This document shows, piece after piece, positions 60,600 to 60,626 of a DNA stretch of 60,626 bases. The stretch covers positions 1 through 60,626 of the forward strand of contig CALXXN010000013.1 in the NCBI GenBank assembly GCA_944392695.1, in the 5' to 3' direction. The notes beneath the pieces were generated by a model that worked only from the letters and a program-made list of their open reading frames with translations, was not told the origin of the DNA and did no database searches. The stretch comes from an uncultured Spirochaetales bacterium. Lineage in GTDB: Bacteria; Spirochaetota; Spirochaetia; Sphaerochaetales; Sphaerochaetaceae. The translations under genes and the position numbers were made by a program. Every line of letters begins with the position of its first letter. Positions within the stretch are counted from its first letter, which is position 1.

Positions 60600-60626
60600 A
60601 GGCGGCATAATCACTTCACATCGTAG

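Overview
The window reads as the replication-origin region of a spirochaete chromosome, most likely a Sphaerochaeta-like member of the Spirochaetota. The evidence is the gene order dnaA-dnaN-recF-dciA(DUF721)-rpmH-rnpA-yidC-jag on one side and gyrB-gyrA-parA-parB on the other, a YidC with a large periplasmic domain (a diderm), a cyclophilin-FKBP fusion, and a MurA with Asp in place of the catalytic Cys. This is inference from recognised protein families; no database search was possible. Coding density is very high and several convergent gene pairs overlap at their 3' ends.

Layout. 0-8.1 kb: gpmI, pepP and lgt leftward; an S41 protease, rsmE and a sigma-54-activator-like ATPase rightward. 8.1-8.56 kb: a gene-free block packed with DnaA-box-like 9-mers. 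8.56-12.3 kb: murA, a NahK-like sugar kinase, a PfkB kinase and a small membrane protein. 12.4-21.0 kb: a leftward run of rubrerythrin, a PerR-like regulator, jag, yidC, rnpA, rpmH, dciA, recF, dnaN and dnaA, with a second DnaA-box cluster between dnaN and dnaA. 21.2-31.5 kb: gyrB, gyrA, a 1-kb gene-free AT-rich stretch carrying five parS sites, a NifU-type scaffold, parA, parB, a dual-family prolyl isomerase and radA. 31.5-42.4 kb: membrane and hypothetical proteins, a flavo-diiron protein, peptidase D, nagA, a lipid kinase, a glycosidase, gluconate 5-dehydrogenase and an orphan oligopeptide-binding lipoprotein. 42.4-50 kb: recR-ybaB-dnaX, the 4.5S SRP RNA, tRNA-Ser, nth, a DAHP synthase/prephenate dehydratase fusion, a lipoprotein and serine dehydratase. 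50-60.6 kb: leuS, a MerR/MATE pair, hflX, a membrane M28 peptidase, a PHP phosphoesterase, an IMPACT-family protein, a membrane Nudix protein and a broken AlbA_2-type gene at the edge.

Strand bias flips at dnaA|gyrB (about 21 kb), so replication should start near there: dnaA/dnaN/dciA initiate and load, gyrase unwinds, and ParAB with the parS cluster segregates the origin. Metabolism is anaerobic and saccharolytic, with oxygen defence by rubrerythrin/PerR and a flavo-diiron protein, amino-sugar and sugar-acid use, and peptide scavenging.

The most striking signal not explained by gene content is regulatory. About a dozen genes (lgt, the S41 protease, murA, dnaA, parA, TraB, fprA, nagA, the lipid kinase, dnaX, aroF-pheA, merR, MATE, the M28 peptidase and the Nudix protein) have no Shine-Dalgarno sequence; instead a -10 hexamer ends exactly 6-7 nt before the start codon, predicting leaderless mRNAs. 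Other notable points are the second DnaA-box cluster 11 kb from dnaA, SRP RNA five bases behind tRNA-Ser, an unusual aromatic-pathway fusion, a sigma-54 activator lacking its DNA-binding domain, and target-site residues predicting natural fosfomycin and reduced quinolone susceptibility.
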